From Aliiroseovarius sp. M344 (GTDB lineage Bacteria > Pseudomonadota > Alphaproteobacteria > Rhodobacterales > Rhodobacteraceae), in NCBI RefSeq assembly GCF_025140835.1, contig NZ_CP081153.1:496001-560000 (forward strand): DNA of 64,000 bases. Reading direction: 5' to 3'. The notes below the pieces were generated by a model that saw only the letters and a list, made by a program, of their open reading frames with translations, searched no databases and was not told where the DNA came from. Every line of letters begins with the position of its first letter. Position 1 is the first letter of the stretch. A program made the translations under genes and the position numbers. Of this stretch, positions 33,542-42,591 are shown piece after piece.

Positions 33542-35584
33542 ATGTCGAATGATCCCCTTCTGCAGCCCTATCAACTGGGTCACCTGACGCTTCGCAACCG
33601 GATCATGACCACCAGTCACGAACCCGCCTATCCCGAGGACGGCATGCCGAAAGAGCGCTATGCCGCCTATCACGCCGAGCGCGCGAAAGCCGGGATCGCG
33701 ATGGCCATGACGGCAGGGTCGGCCGCCGTATCAAAAGACAGCCCGCCCGTCTTCAACAACATTCTGGCTTATAAAGACGAAGTTGTGCCATGGATCAGGA
33801 ATCTGACGGATGCCGTACACGAGCATGGTGCGGCCTGTATGATCCAGTTGACGCATCTTGGGCGCCGCACAGGTTGGAACAAGGGTGACTGGTTGCCGCC
33901 AGTCTGTTCCACGCCACACCGTGAACCTGCCCACCGTGCCTTTCCAAAATTGGCCGAGGATTGGGATATTGCCCGGATCATTTCCGATTTCGCCGACGCG
34001 GCCGAGCGGATGAAAGAGGGTGGCATGGATGGGGTCGAGGTTATGACCCACGGGCATTTGCTGGACCAATTCATCTCGCCTCTCACCAACCGTCTTGATG
34101 GCCCATATGGCGGCGAATTGGCGGGTCGGATGCGGCTGACGCTCGACATTATTGATGCCGTGCGTCGGCGCGTCGGCAAGGAATTTATCGTCGGCGTACG
34201 CTTTGCCCCGGACGAGGTTGAGGACGGCGGTATTGACCCGGATATGGGTATGGAGATCGCCAAGATGCTGCGCGACAGCGGGCAGGTGGATTATCTGAAC
34301 ATCAACCGTGGACGTATTCATACGGACCCCGCGATGACGGACATGATCCCCATCCAAGGCGCGCCATCTTCGCCACATCTGGATTTTGCCGGGCGGGTGC
34401 GTGCAGAAGTCGGTATGCCCACATTCCATGCCGCGCGTATCCCCGATGTTGCAACCGCGCGCCACGCCATTGCGTCGGGACAACTGGATATGGTGGGCAT
34501 GACCCGCGCCCATATGGCGGACCCGCACATTGTTCGAAAGATTGTCGAAGGGCGCGAGGATGACATTCGCCCCTGTGTTGGCGCGACCTACTGCCTGGAT
34601 CGTATCTATCAGGCGGGCGATGCGTTGTGCATCCACAATGCCGCTACCGGGCGCGAACTGACGATGCCGCATGTGGTGGAACCTGCCAAGGATGTACGCA
34701 AAGTGGTGATCGTAGGGGCCGGCCCCGCCGGGCTGGAAGCTGCTCGCGTGGCAGCTGAGCGCGGCCATGATGTGACCGTCTTTGAAGCACAACCAAACCC
34801 CGGTGGGCAGGTGCGGCTGACCGCGCAAACGCCGCGCCGGCGCGAGATGATCGGCATCATCGACTGGCGTATGGCGCAATGTGCAGCGCGCGATGTGACG
34901 TTCCATTTCAACACATGGGCCGAGGCTGATGATGTGACTGCACTGAATCCTGACGTGGTTATCATTGCCTCAGGTGGGCTGCCCAATCAGGAGCTTTTCG
35001 AAACCAAGGGCGATCAGGATCTGGCGATCAGCGCATGGGATGTGATTGCGGGCGACGTGAAATGCGCGGGCGACGTGCTGATCTATGACGAAAGTGGGGA
35101 TCATCCCGCATTGCAAGCGGCTGAAATCGCAGCCGAAGCCGGGGCCAATGTCGAGGTGATGACCCCCGACCGCGTCTTCGCTCCTGATATCATGGCGATG
35201 AATCTTGTGCCTTATATGCGGTCACTTCAGCCCAAGGGGGTAAGGTTCACCGTGACCGAGCGTTTGCTTGGCATCGCACGCGACGGCAACCGTTTGCGTG
35301 CGACACTGGGGACAGACTATTCCGACCATACACGCGAAGCGACTTATGATCAGGTGGTGGTCAACTACGGGACAATGCCCATGGCTGACCTTTATTTTGA
35401 CTTGAAAGAGATGTCAGTGAACCGTGGCGAAGTGGATCAGGATGCGTTGATAAACGGTCAACCACAGGCGATTCAGGCGAACCCGGATGGCACGTTCCAA
35501 CTGTTTCGGATCGGTGATGCAGTAACCGCCCGCAACACACACGCGGCGATCTATGACGCATTGAGGCTGGTCAAAGATCTATGA
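33542..35584 (+). CDS. Trimethylamine-dehydrogenase-like flavoprotein (OYE barrel plus FAD domain)
   Basis: A 680-residue protein. Residues 1-340 form the FMN-binding old-yellow-enzyme barrel (RIMTTSHEPAY, HGHLLDQFISPLTNRLDGPYGG, MTRAHMADPH); 385-680 is the nucleotide-binding part (VVIVGAGPAGLEAARVA, FEAQPNPGGQ). The iron-sulfur segment has C345, C351 and C363 but position 348, usually a Cys, is Ala, so the 4Fe-4S site lacks one ligand. Relatives include trimethylamine/dimethylamine dehydrogenases, dienoyl-CoA reductases and N-methylproline demethylases (StcD type). Eleven bases after the mttB homologue, so a second demethylation or reduction step is likely. ATG 33542 follows GGAAG. Confidence 0.85.
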   Translation: MSNDPLLQPYQLGHLTLRNRIMTTSHEPAYPEDGMPKERYAAYHAERAKAGIAMAMTAGSAAVSKDSPPVFNNILAYKDEVVPWIRNLTDAVHEHGAACMIQLTHLGRRTGWNKGDWLPPVCSTPHREPAHRAFPKLAEDWDIARIISDFADAAERMKEGGMDGVEVMTHGHLLDQFISPLTNRLDGPYGGELAGRMRLTLDIIDAVRRRVGKEFIVGVRFAPDEVEDGGIDPDMGMEIAKMLRDSGQVDYLNINRGRIHTDPAMTDMIPIQGAPSSPHLDFAGRVRAEVGMPTFHAARIPDVATARHAIASGQLDMVGMTRAHMADPHIVRKIVEGREDDIRPCVGATYCLDRIYQAGDALCIHNAATGRELTMPHVVEPAKDVRKVVIVGAGPAGLEAARVAAERGHDVTVFEAQPNPGGQVRLTAQTPRRREMIGIIDWRMAQCAARDVTFHFNTWAEADDVTALNPDVVIIASGGLPNQELFETKGDQDLAISAWDVIAGDVKCAGDVLIYDESGDHPALQAAEIAAEAGANVEVMTPDRVFAPDIMAMNLVPYMRSLQPKGVRFTVTERLLGIARDGNRLRATLGTDYSDHTREATYDQVVVNYGTMPMADLYFDLKEMSVNRGEVDQDALINGQPQAIQANPDGTFQLFRIGDAVTARNTHAAIYDALRLVKDL

Positions 35585-35598
35585 CAGCGCGGGCCAGC

Positions 35599-35928
35599 CT
35601 AGCTGCCCTGTGTCATCCGTTCGATATAGGCGCGCAATTCGCCAGCTTCCTGACGCGCGTCGCGCAGACCATCCATGGCGGCACTCAGCTCAGCTTCGGT
35701 CTGCTGCAACTGGTTTGACAGTTCTGCTTCACGTTGATGCAGATAGTCCGTTGCCTGATCGCGTGTTTCTTCAGCGTCGTGAAGAGCTTGAGCCATCTTG
35801 TCCAACTCACCCATCTCGGAGCCAGCGACTTGCACGAACCGGTGGATCAGCCAATGGGCAAACCAACCTAATGCAAACGCCACAAACAGGATGATGGCTG
35901 TAACGATGATAAACTCGGTTCTGTTCAT
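35599..35928 (-). CDS. Conserved hypothetical protein, one membrane helix and coiled coil
   Basis: A 109-residue protein with an N-terminal membrane helix (residues about 5-27, FIIVTAIILFVAFALGWFAH) and a long charged coiled coil (40-105) rich in Glu, Gln and Ala. It resembles small membrane-anchored proteins of Rhodobacterales; no catalytic motif is visible. It lies 24 bases after the large OmpA-family gene on the same strand and may be co-transcribed, so a role at the cell envelope is reasonable but unproven. Confidence 0.7.
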   Translation of the reverse strand: MNRTEFIIVTAIILFVAFALGWFAHWLIHRFVQVAGSEMGELDKMAQALHDAEETRDQATDYLHQREAELSNQLQQTEAELSAAMDGLRDARQEAGELRAYIERMTQGS

Positions 35929-35952
35929 CGGCGGAAGTCCTTGATTGATGGC

Positions 35953-38004
35953 TTAGCGTTCAGGGCGCGGTTCGGGGCGGGCGTCATCGGATTTTGGGGC
36001 AAATACATCTACGCCGCTGTAAGGCGGGGCGTCGGTGTCAGTCGCCTCGTCACTTTCACCTGCTGCAGGTGCGTCTGTTCCTACCTCGGAATCAGCAGCT
36101 CCTGTCTCGGCGCTGTCTTCTGATGTTGGCTCGGCATTCTCGGCAGAAGTCGCGGCGGCGTCATCATTTTCTGGCTCAATGGTCGTTGCTTCAAGCAAGC
36201 GGAATTCGATTCGGCGGTTTGCTTCGCGCCCGTCCTCGGTTCCATTGTCGGCAATCGGGTCAGCTTCGCCATAGCCCTGCGCGGTCAGGTTGGTGGTCAG
36301 GATACGACGGGTCAGAAGCGCATTCAGCACGGCTTGGGCCCGGCTTTGCGACAGCGCGAGGTTCATTTCTTCGCGACCCTGACTGTCGGTGTAGCCCGAG
36401 ATTTCCATCCGCACGTCGGCACAGTCTTTCATGATCTCGGCGATCTTGTCGATTGTATCAGCTGCGGTGGCCTCGATATTCGCAGAGCCGGGCGCAAAGG
36501 TGATCTTGGATGCGGCCATTGTGGCATTGATGTTGGCGGCGCATTGTTCAGGGCTGGGAAGCGAGTGGCGCGGGTCAAGCTCTTCTTTATAAACCACATT
36601 AACCTGGAAGTTCTCCGACGCGCCCAACTTCTCACTCAAAATACGGGATACCGTCGCACTGGCGTCGGCGTCACCCGTGACACCGCGGATATCCACCACT
36701 TCGGGCTGAACCACAACCGAGCCACTGCTGAGGAATGACAGCGCTTCAAGTGCTGCGAGCACACGGGTGGGCCAGTCGGTTGGCAATTCCTGATCCAGCC
36801 GGGTGGCGGGATAAACATTGCCCGAACCGAATTTGGCGCGTGCGAAGCTTTCGGTGGCGCTGCGCAACGTCTCGTCTGTCAGTCGACCGCGCAATTGCAA
36901 CAGGCCCTCGGGACTGCGCGTGGCAACGAATTCGGGTGGTCCACCACCTTCGCCACTGCCGTCAATCTTGACAGGCGCTGGCAAGACGGAATGCAGTGAA
37001 TAAAGGTCCGGCAGGTCGTTCTCTAACTCCCCCACGACGCGGTCAAAGGTGCCTTGTGGTGTGGTGTCGGCCGCAACCAGCGTGACGTCAGCGTCCGAGA
37101 ACGTGATAGAACCCCCGCCAAGCTCTTTAAGGGCTCTAATGCCTGTTTCAACAGCAATCGGCCAGTCTGGGGACGGCACACCTAATCCGATGGTGCAATT
37201 GGCCGTGCTGGTCATGCCAGCCTCGGTGGCGGCGGACACGATTTTTGCGCGACCGACCGTGGTATGCGCAGAGCAAGCATCAAACCGGGCGCCCTCGTCA
37301 TCGATTAGGAACCGAAGGGTGAAGGGGGTAATAACCGGGCGCGGCGCAGAAATGTCGATCGACAGCAAGGCTGACCGCGGGGCTGCGCGTTTCAGATCGC
37401 GCGCCCATTTTGCTTTCTGCTCTTCACTGTCTGCGAGCGCCGTGATCAACACCTTGCTGGCATCCATCGAGATTTTCGACCTCGGCAGGGTCTCAAGCGC
37501 GTGGACAGCAAATGCCAGCACCTCGTCCCAATTGGCAGGCACCGGATAGTCGGCAACTTCAAGCAAGTCAGTGACATGAGAATCGCGCGCGATCGCGCTT
37601 ACATCATCATTCAAAGTTGCTCGGTCTGACGCCGCGGGGATTAGCCCAATCATCGAAATACCAACATCATTCCGCAAGATTTCGATAGAGAATCGCGGTG
37701 GTTTGATCGCTTCGGCGGCAGGAATGGTCACATTGTCGATGACACGTGTTGAATCGACCACCTTGGCTGCGGCTGCCAAGGCCCGAAACCGCGCCGCTTC
37801 GCTGGGGGCGACGCCCGACAGGACCACTTGCAAACCATCAGCCTCGACACCGGTCCATTCATGGCCCTGCAGGAACAATTCGGCTTTTACTGATTCCAAT
37901 GATGTCGTCTCGATCGTTGAAACGGCCATATTCGCAGCCAACAAAGACACCAAAGCCGCTATGAAGAACGAGGCCGGAACTAGGAGAACTTGCGAAAGGC
38001 GCAT
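35953..38004 (-). CDS. OmpA-family cell-envelope protein with long periplasmic repeats
   Basis: A 683-residue protein. An N-terminal membrane helix (about residues 8-27) anchors a periplasmic region of about 450 residues made of BON-like repeats (GVEADGLQVVLSGVAPSEA, EGLLQLRGRLTDETLRSAT, VVQPEVVDIRGVTGDADA). An OmpA/MotB peptidoglycan-binding domain follows, with the motif MEISGYTDSQGREEMN and ANRRIEFRL. The last ~85 residues are a low-complexity acidic tail rich in Asp, Glu, Ala and Thr. It probably links the inner membrane to the cell wall. The acidic tail after an OmpA domain is unusual. Confidence 0.84.
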   Translation of the reverse strand: MRLSQVLLVPASFFIAALVSLLAANMAVSTIETTSLESVKAELFLQGHEWTGVEADGLQVVLSGVAPSEAARFRALAAAAKVVDSTRVIDNVTIPAAEAIKPPRFSIEILRNDVGISMIGLIPAASDRATLNDDVSAIARDSHVTDLLEVADYPVPANWDEVLAFAVHALETLPRSKISMDASKVLITALADSEEQKAKWARDLKRAAPRSALLSIDISAPRPVITPFTLRFLIDDEGARFDACSAHTTVGRAKIVSAATEAGMTSTANCTIGLGVPSPDWPIAVETGIRALKELGGGSITFSDADVTLVAADTTPQGTFDRVVGELENDLPDLYSLHSVLPAPVKIDGSGEGGGPPEFVATRSPEGLLQLRGRLTDETLRSATESFARAKFGSGNVYPATRLDQELPTDWPTRVLAALEALSFLSSGSVVVQPEVVDIRGVTGDADASATVSRILSEKLGASENFQVNVVYKEELDPRHSLPSPEQCAANINATMAASKITFAPGSANIEATAADTIDKIAEIMKDCADVRMEISGYTDSQGREEMNLALSQSRAQAVLNALLTRRILTTNLTAQGYGEADPIADNGTEDGREANRRIEFRLLEATTIEPENDDAAATSAENAEPTSEDSAETGAADSEVGTDAPAAGESDEATDTDAPPYSGVDVFAPKSDDARPEPRPER

Positions 38005-38068
38005 ACTGAATGGCGTCCGTTATCTTGTGAATCCTACGCTTCTTAAGGTGTGTGGATGTCTGGCGCAA

Positions 38069-39037
38069 TCACAGCAATATCGTAACGGCGAAAAATAGCA
38101 CAGCAATAAGCCCAGTGTTTCGATTGGATCGGAACAGGCGCAAGCATGTTTCTGGGTCGTCGGTTTTCAGTTGCCGGAGCTGCCACATCATGTGCCAGCC
38201 CATGAACCAGACGCCACCAAGCGCAATCACCAGCGAAAGGACGTTTTCATTGGGAATCAGCGCCAAAGCAACAGCAATCGCCATCAATGCCACGGTCAGG
38301 ATCTGGAAAAATAGAAGCCATTTGCGGCTATTTTCACCAAACAGGCGGGCGGTGGATTTGACGCCGATCAATGCATCATCCTCGGTGTCCTGATGAGCAT
38401 AAATCGTGTCATAGAAAAGCGTCCATGCGATACCTGCGGCATATAGCACCACCGCAGGCCAGCCCAAGCAGCCTGTATGCGCGGTCCAGGCCAGCAAAGC
38501 GCCCCAGTTGAAGGCGATGCCCAGAAAGACCTGCGGCCACCATGTGAAACGTTTCGCAAATGGATAGATGGCAACCGGCGCCAACGACACAATACCCAAC
38601 AAGACCGTCGCGCTGTTGAATGTCAGCAATATCCCGAAGGCGATAAGTGCTTGAAGGATCATCCAGATAGCGGCCTGCCGCGCTGTGACCTGCCCCGAAG
38701 GGATCGGCCTGCTGCGGGTGCGTTCGACCTTTGCGTCGAAGTCACGGTCTGTGATGTCGTTCCAGGTGCACCCGGCACCCCGCATCAGCCACGCCCCAAT
38801 GGCACAGCCCAGCATGATCCACACATCAAACCAGCCGAACTGTCCTGTGCTGCTTGCGGCAAGTAGAACGCCCCACCAGCAGGGGAGCAGCAGCAACCAT
38901 GTGCCGATAGGCCGGTCGGCACGGCTAAGCCTTAGATAAGGGCGGCTCCAGACCGGGGCCAGATGATCGACCCAATTGCCACGATAGGCGTCAGACACCT
39001 GTCCTTTTGGCTCTGGCAAATTGGCGTTTTGGGTCAT
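38069..39037 (-). CDS. ubiA: 4-hydroxybenzoate polyprenyltransferase
   Basis: A 322-residue membrane protein with eight to nine helices. The two Asp-rich motifs that bind Mg-diphosphate are NDITDRDFDAKVERTRSRP and DTIYAHQDTEDD. It joins the polyprenyl tail to 4-hydroxybenzoate in ubiquinone synthesis. GAGGGA precedes the ATG. It is divergent from rsmE with only 11 bp between the two start codons, so each promoter must lie inside the neighbouring gene or overlap. Confidence 0.94.
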   Translation of the reverse strand: MTQNANLPEPKGQVSDAYRGNWVDHLAPVWSRPYLRLSRADRPIGTWLLLLPCWWGVLLAASSTGQFGWFDVWIMLGCAIGAWLMRGAGCTWNDITDRDFDAKVERTRSRPIPSGQVTARQAAIWMILQALIAFGILLTFNSATVLLGIVSLAPVAIYPFAKRFTWWPQVFLGIAFNWGALLAWTAHTGCLGWPAVVLYAAGIAWTLFYDTIYAHQDTEDDALIGVKSTARLFGENSRKWLLFFQILTVALMAIAVALALIPNENVLSLVIALGGVWFMGWHMMWQLRQLKTDDPETCLRLFRSNRNTGLIAVLFFAVTILL

Positions 39038-39048
39038 AGGTTTCCCTC

Positions 39049-39774
39049 ATGAAACAGGCGAAAGTCAGGCTCTATGTAGATCACCCCTTGGCCGAGGGGC
39101 AAACCGTTTCGCTGTCACGCGAACAGGCGCATTACCTTTTTGGCGTGATGCGGTTGAAAGACGGCGGCCTTGTCGCCTTGTTCAATGGGCGTGACGGCGA
39201 ATTTCCGGCGCGTATTATCGAATCGGGAAAGCGCGCAGGTGTTTTGGAGTGTTTGGCGCAATCGCGCCCGCTGCACATGCCGCCTGACCTGTGGTTGTGT
39301 TTTGCGCCGATCAAGAAGGCCCGCACTGATTTTATCGTCGAGAAAGCGGCCGAAATGGGCGCGGCGGTGATTCAGCCCATGCAGACCGAGTTCACAAACT
39401 CTGAACGCATCCGTCGCGACCGGTTGCAGGCACATGCCATCGAGGCCGCCGAGCAATGCGGCGGCACCTATGTCCCCGAAGTCGCGGACCTTATGCGTAT
39501 GGACAGGCTTCTGGACGCGTGGCCAGATGATCGCCAGATCATGTTTTGTGATGAAAGCCTCGTGGGTGCGGCCGAGACCCTTTCTGCCGCCAGCGGTCAT
39601 CGTTGGGCAATTTTCATAGGTCCCGAAGGCGGCTTTTCTGATGCCGAGCGAAAACGTTTGAGTGCGATGGACATCGCCCACCCGGTCAGCCTTGGCCCAC
39701 GTATCCTGCGGGCTGATACCGCCGCTGTGGCCGCGATGACGCTGTGGCAGCAGGCGTTGGGAGATTGGGCGTGA
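39049..39774 (+). CDS. rsmE: 16S rRNA m3U1498 methyltransferase
   Basis: A 241-residue SPOUT-class enzyme. Motifs: LSREQAHYLFGVMRLKDGG near the start, APIKKARTDFIVEKAAEMGA in the middle, and the trefoil-knot SAM site FIGPEGGFSDAE, then SLGPRILRADTAA. It methylates U1498 in 16S rRNA. Its stop overlaps the GTG of the following acetyltransferase gene (GTGA), starting a three-gene coupled set. Confidence 0.94.
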   Translation: MKQAKVRLYVDHPLAEGQTVSLSREQAHYLFGVMRLKDGGLVALFNGRDGEFPARIIESGKRAGVLECLAQSRPLHMPPDLWLCFAPIKKARTDFIVEKAAEMGAAVIQPMQTEFTNSERIRRDRLQAHAIEAAEQCGGTYVPEVADLMRMDRLLDAWPDDRQIMFCDESLVGAAETLSAASGHRWAIFIGPEGGFSDAERKRLSAMDIAHPVSLGPRILRADTAAVAAMTLWQQALGDWA

Positions 39775-40631
39775 TACGCGTGGCCCAACCGGGCGATGAA
39801 GCTGCAATCGAGGGCTTTTTGAAGCAGCACGCAGCAACCAGCATGTTTTTGCGCTCTAATCTTGCCAATCTTGGGTTGGCCCCTTCGGCGTCTCCACGGT
39901 CCACTGAATTCTGGCTTTTTGGCGCGCCGGACCTGCGGGGGGTGATCGGCTTTAGCAAAGCGGGTTTTGTTATGTGCGAGGTTCCCGATCTAAGGCTCTG
40001 CGATTGGCAAGAGTTTGCAGCGGCGGTCGAAGGCAGAACGGTTGCGGGCATTATGGGTGATCCCACGCAGGTCGACCTTGGAAAGCGCGGTCTTGGCATA
40101 GATGCCGCCGCATATTCGACGGACAGGGAAGAGCCGCTTTACCGGTTGCCATTGGATGGCCTGATAACCCCTGACGGTGTCGGCAAGCTGCGACCCGCGA
40201 CAGACGACGATCTGGATATGCTGGTGGAGTGGGTGATCGACTATGACCTGACTGCATTCGGCCTGACGCTTGATGACAGGGTGCGCCGTCGGGCCCGGGA
40301 AACAGCGCAAGCGCATATCGCATCCGACAATCACCGTATTTTGGAGTGCAAGGGCGTCCCCGTCGCTAAAACCGCATTTAACGCGACTTTGCCGGACATG
40401 GTGCAGATCGGTGGGGTCTACACGCCTCCCTGCCTACGCTCGAAAGGCTATGCACGGCGTGCTGTGGCGCTGCACCTTCGGGAAGCGCAGGGCAAAGGCG
40501 TCAAGACGGCCATTCTGTTTGCAAGCGGAGAACCTGCTTGCCGCGCCTATGAGGCCATCGGTTTTCAGAAGATCGGAAGCCATACATTGGCGATCCTCGC
40601 TGAACCGCAAGTGATCGGGGCAGGCGTATGA
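39771..40631 (+). CDS. GNAT-family acetyltransferase
   Basis: A 286-residue protein starting at GTG (39771) within a GTGA overlap with rsmE. The C-terminal GNAT core is visible in QIGGVYTPPCLRSKGYARRA (acetyl-CoA loop) and LFASGEPACRAYEAIGFQKIG. The N-terminal half (FLKQHAATSMFLRSNL) is the extra domain of the FR47-like two-domain group. The acceptor substrate is unknown. Its stop overlaps the next gene by ATGA. Confidence 0.83.
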   Translation: MIRVAQPGDEAAIEGFLKQHAATSMFLRSNLANLGLAPSASPRSTEFWLFGAPDLRGVIGFSKAGFVMCEVPDLRLCDWQEFAAAVEGRTVAGIMGDPTQVDLGKRGLGIDAAAYSTDREEPLYRLPLDGLITPDGVGKLRPATDDDLDMLVEWVIDYDLTAFGLTLDDRVRRRARETAQAHIASDNHRILECKGVPVAKTAFNATLPDMVQIGGVYTPPCLRSKGYARRAVALHLREAQGKGVKTAILFASGEPACRAYEAIGFQKIGSHTLAILAEPQVIGAGV

Positions 40632-41140
40632 GCTTTGTGCGCCCCGAAGCGGGCGCGGCTTTGGCTCGGTATCGCGAAGCTATTGTGGGCGGTATCATCG
40701 CATTCTTGGGCCTTTGGTGGGCGATAGGGTCGTTGGGTCTGATCAAGTGGATCGGCCTGACCGTTGCTGCGTTCGGCGTGGCGATCTTGTGGTCCGGCCT
40801 CAGACACGCGCGGATCCGTGCTGGCCATGGCGGCGTTGGGGTCGTGCAGGTCGATGAACGCCAGATTACCTATCTGGCGCCAATCGGTGGCGGCTTTGCG
40901 TCACTGGACGATGTGGGACGGATCGACATTGCAAAAGACCGCGCCGGAATGGCCAGTTGGCGATTTCGCACCGGCAATGAAATCCTGTTCATCCCAGTGC
41001 GTGCGGAAGGGGCAGAGGCCTTGTTCGACGCCCTGACCGCCCTGCCAGGAGCAGATATTGATGGGGCCATCCGTGCCGCCAATACGCCACCCAATGAAAC
41101 TGTCGTGATCTGGCAACGCCCGGTCGTATCGTTGCATTGA
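40628..41140 (+). CDS. Conserved membrane protein of unknown function
   Basis: A 170-residue protein. Two membrane helices (about residues 18-35 and 40-57) are followed by a soluble domain beginning HARIRAGHGGVGVVQVDERQ and rich in beta strands. I do not recognise a named family beyond Rhodobacterales hypothetical proteins. It starts inside the acetyltransferase stop (ATGA), so it is the third gene of rsmE-acetyltransferase-this protein. gshA follows after 64 bp. Confidence 0.72.
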   Translation: MSFVRPEAGAALARYREAIVGGIIAFLGLWWAIGSLGLIKWIGLTVAAFGVAILWSGLRHARIRAGHGGVGVVQVDERQITYLAPIGGGFASLDDVGRIDIAKDRAGMASWRFRTGNEILFIPVRAEGAEALFDALTALPGADIDGAIRAANTPPNETVVIWQRPVVSLH

Positions 41141-41204
41141 CACTTCCGGCCCATTGGCCCACCACTGAAAGACCCTGCAAGGCGCGAACATTCAGGAGAC
41201 GCCC

Positions 41205-42575
41205 ATGTCTATCCCTCAGTCCGGCGGCGGACCAATCACTCACCAAGATCAACTGGCCCAGTATCTGGCAGATGGCTGTAAACCGCGTGAGACGTGGAAG
41301 ATTGGGACCGAGCATGAAAAGTTCGGCTATTGCAAAGATACGCTGAACCCGTTGCCCTATGACGGGCCACGGTCAATCTTGGCGATGCTGGAAGGGTTGC
41401 GTGACCGCTTCAATTGGTCCGAGGTTCGCGAGGCTGGCAACCTGATCGGGCTAGAGCGGGATGGCGCGAATATCAGTCTGGAGCCGGGCGGGCAGTTTGA
41501 ATTGTCTGGCGCACCGTTGGACAGCATCCACCAAACTTGTGATGAAGTGAACGAACACCTACGCGAGGTGCAAGAGGTCGCCGACGGGATCGGTGCACGG
41601 TTCATCGGTTTGGGGGCGGCGCCAGAATGGACGCACGAGCAAATGCCTGTGATGCCAAAAGGGCGTTACAAACTGATGACCGACTACATGGACAAGGTCG
41701 GAACCCACGGCAAACAGATGATGTACAGGACCTGTACGGTGCAGGTAAACCTCGACTTCGCGGACGAGGCCGACATGGTGCAGAAGTTCCGCGTGGCGCT
41801 GGCGTTGCAGCCCGTTGCCACCGCGCTGTTCGCCAATTCGCCGTTTTTTGAAGGTAAACCCAATGGTCACAAGTCGTGGCGCTCGCGTATTTGGCGTGAC
41901 CTCGATGCGTCGCGCACCGGGATGCTGCCTTTTGTGTTCGAGGACGGCATGGGTTTTGAACGCTATGTTCAATACGCGCTCGATGTGCCGATGTACTTTG
42001 TCTATCGCGACGGGGAATATATTGACGCGCTGGGCCAATCTTTCCGGGATTTCATGCAAGGCAAACTGCCTGCGCTGCCCGGCGAGACGCCGACGCTGAG
42101 CGACTGGGCTGATCACCTGACCACAATCTTCCCCGAAGCGCGGATCAAGCAATATATGGAAATGCGCGGCGCCGATGGCGGTCCATGGCGTCGCCTCTGC
42201 GCCCTTCCCGCCTTCTGGGTCGGGCTGATGTATGATCAGAGCAGCCTGAATGCGGCGTGGGATCTGGCCAAAAATCTTGACGCGGAAACACGCGAGGGCT
42301 TGCGGGTCGCGGCGTCAGTCGACGGGTTGCAGGGCGAGGCAGGCGGCGTGAAGCTGCATGATCTTGCACGTGAGGCCGTGAAAATTGCCGAAGCTGGCCT
42401 AAGAGCGCGTGGCCGCGAAGGCAATGCCGGTCTGGTGCCAGACGAAACCCACTTCCTGAACGCGGTGCAGGAAAGCGTCGAGGAAGGTCGCTCGCCCGCC
42501 TGTGAATTGCTGGGCAAGTATCACGGCGAATGGGACGGGGATCTTTCGCGGATTTATGCTGAGTATAGTTACTGA
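41205..42575 (+). CDS. gshA: Glutamate-cysteine ligase (plant/alphaproteobacterial type)
   Basis: A 456-residue protein of the GCS2 family. Hallmarks: WKIGTEHEKFGYCKDTLNP, SLEPGGQFELSGAPLDSIHQ, YRTCTVQVNLDFADEADM and FANSPFFEGKPNGHKSWRS. It makes gamma-glutamylcysteine, the first step of glutathione synthesis. AGGAGA precedes the ATG. In this group gshA lies near rsmE as here; gshB is not in the window. OsmC-family gene downstream is convergent. Confidence 0.94.
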   Translation: MSIPQSGGGPITHQDQLAQYLADGCKPRETWKIGTEHEKFGYCKDTLNPLPYDGPRSILAMLEGLRDRFNWSEVREAGNLIGLERDGANISLEPGGQFELSGAPLDSIHQTCDEVNEHLREVQEVADGIGARFIGLGAAPEWTHEQMPVMPKGRYKLMTDYMDKVGTHGKQMMYRTCTVQVNLDFADEADMVQKFRVALALQPVATALFANSPFFEGKPNGHKSWRSRIWRDLDASRTGMLPFVFEDGMGFERYVQYALDVPMYFVYRDGEYIDALGQSFRDFMQGKLPALPGETPTLSDWADHLTTIFPEARIKQYMEMRGADGGPWRRLCALPAFWVGLMYDQSSLNAAWDLAKNLDAETREGLRVAASVDGLQGEAGGVKLHDLAREAVKIAEAGLRARGREGNAGLVPDETHFLNAVQESVEEGRSPACELLGKYHGEWDGDLSRIYAEYSY

Positions 42576-42591
42576 GGGCTGCTGTGCGGGA

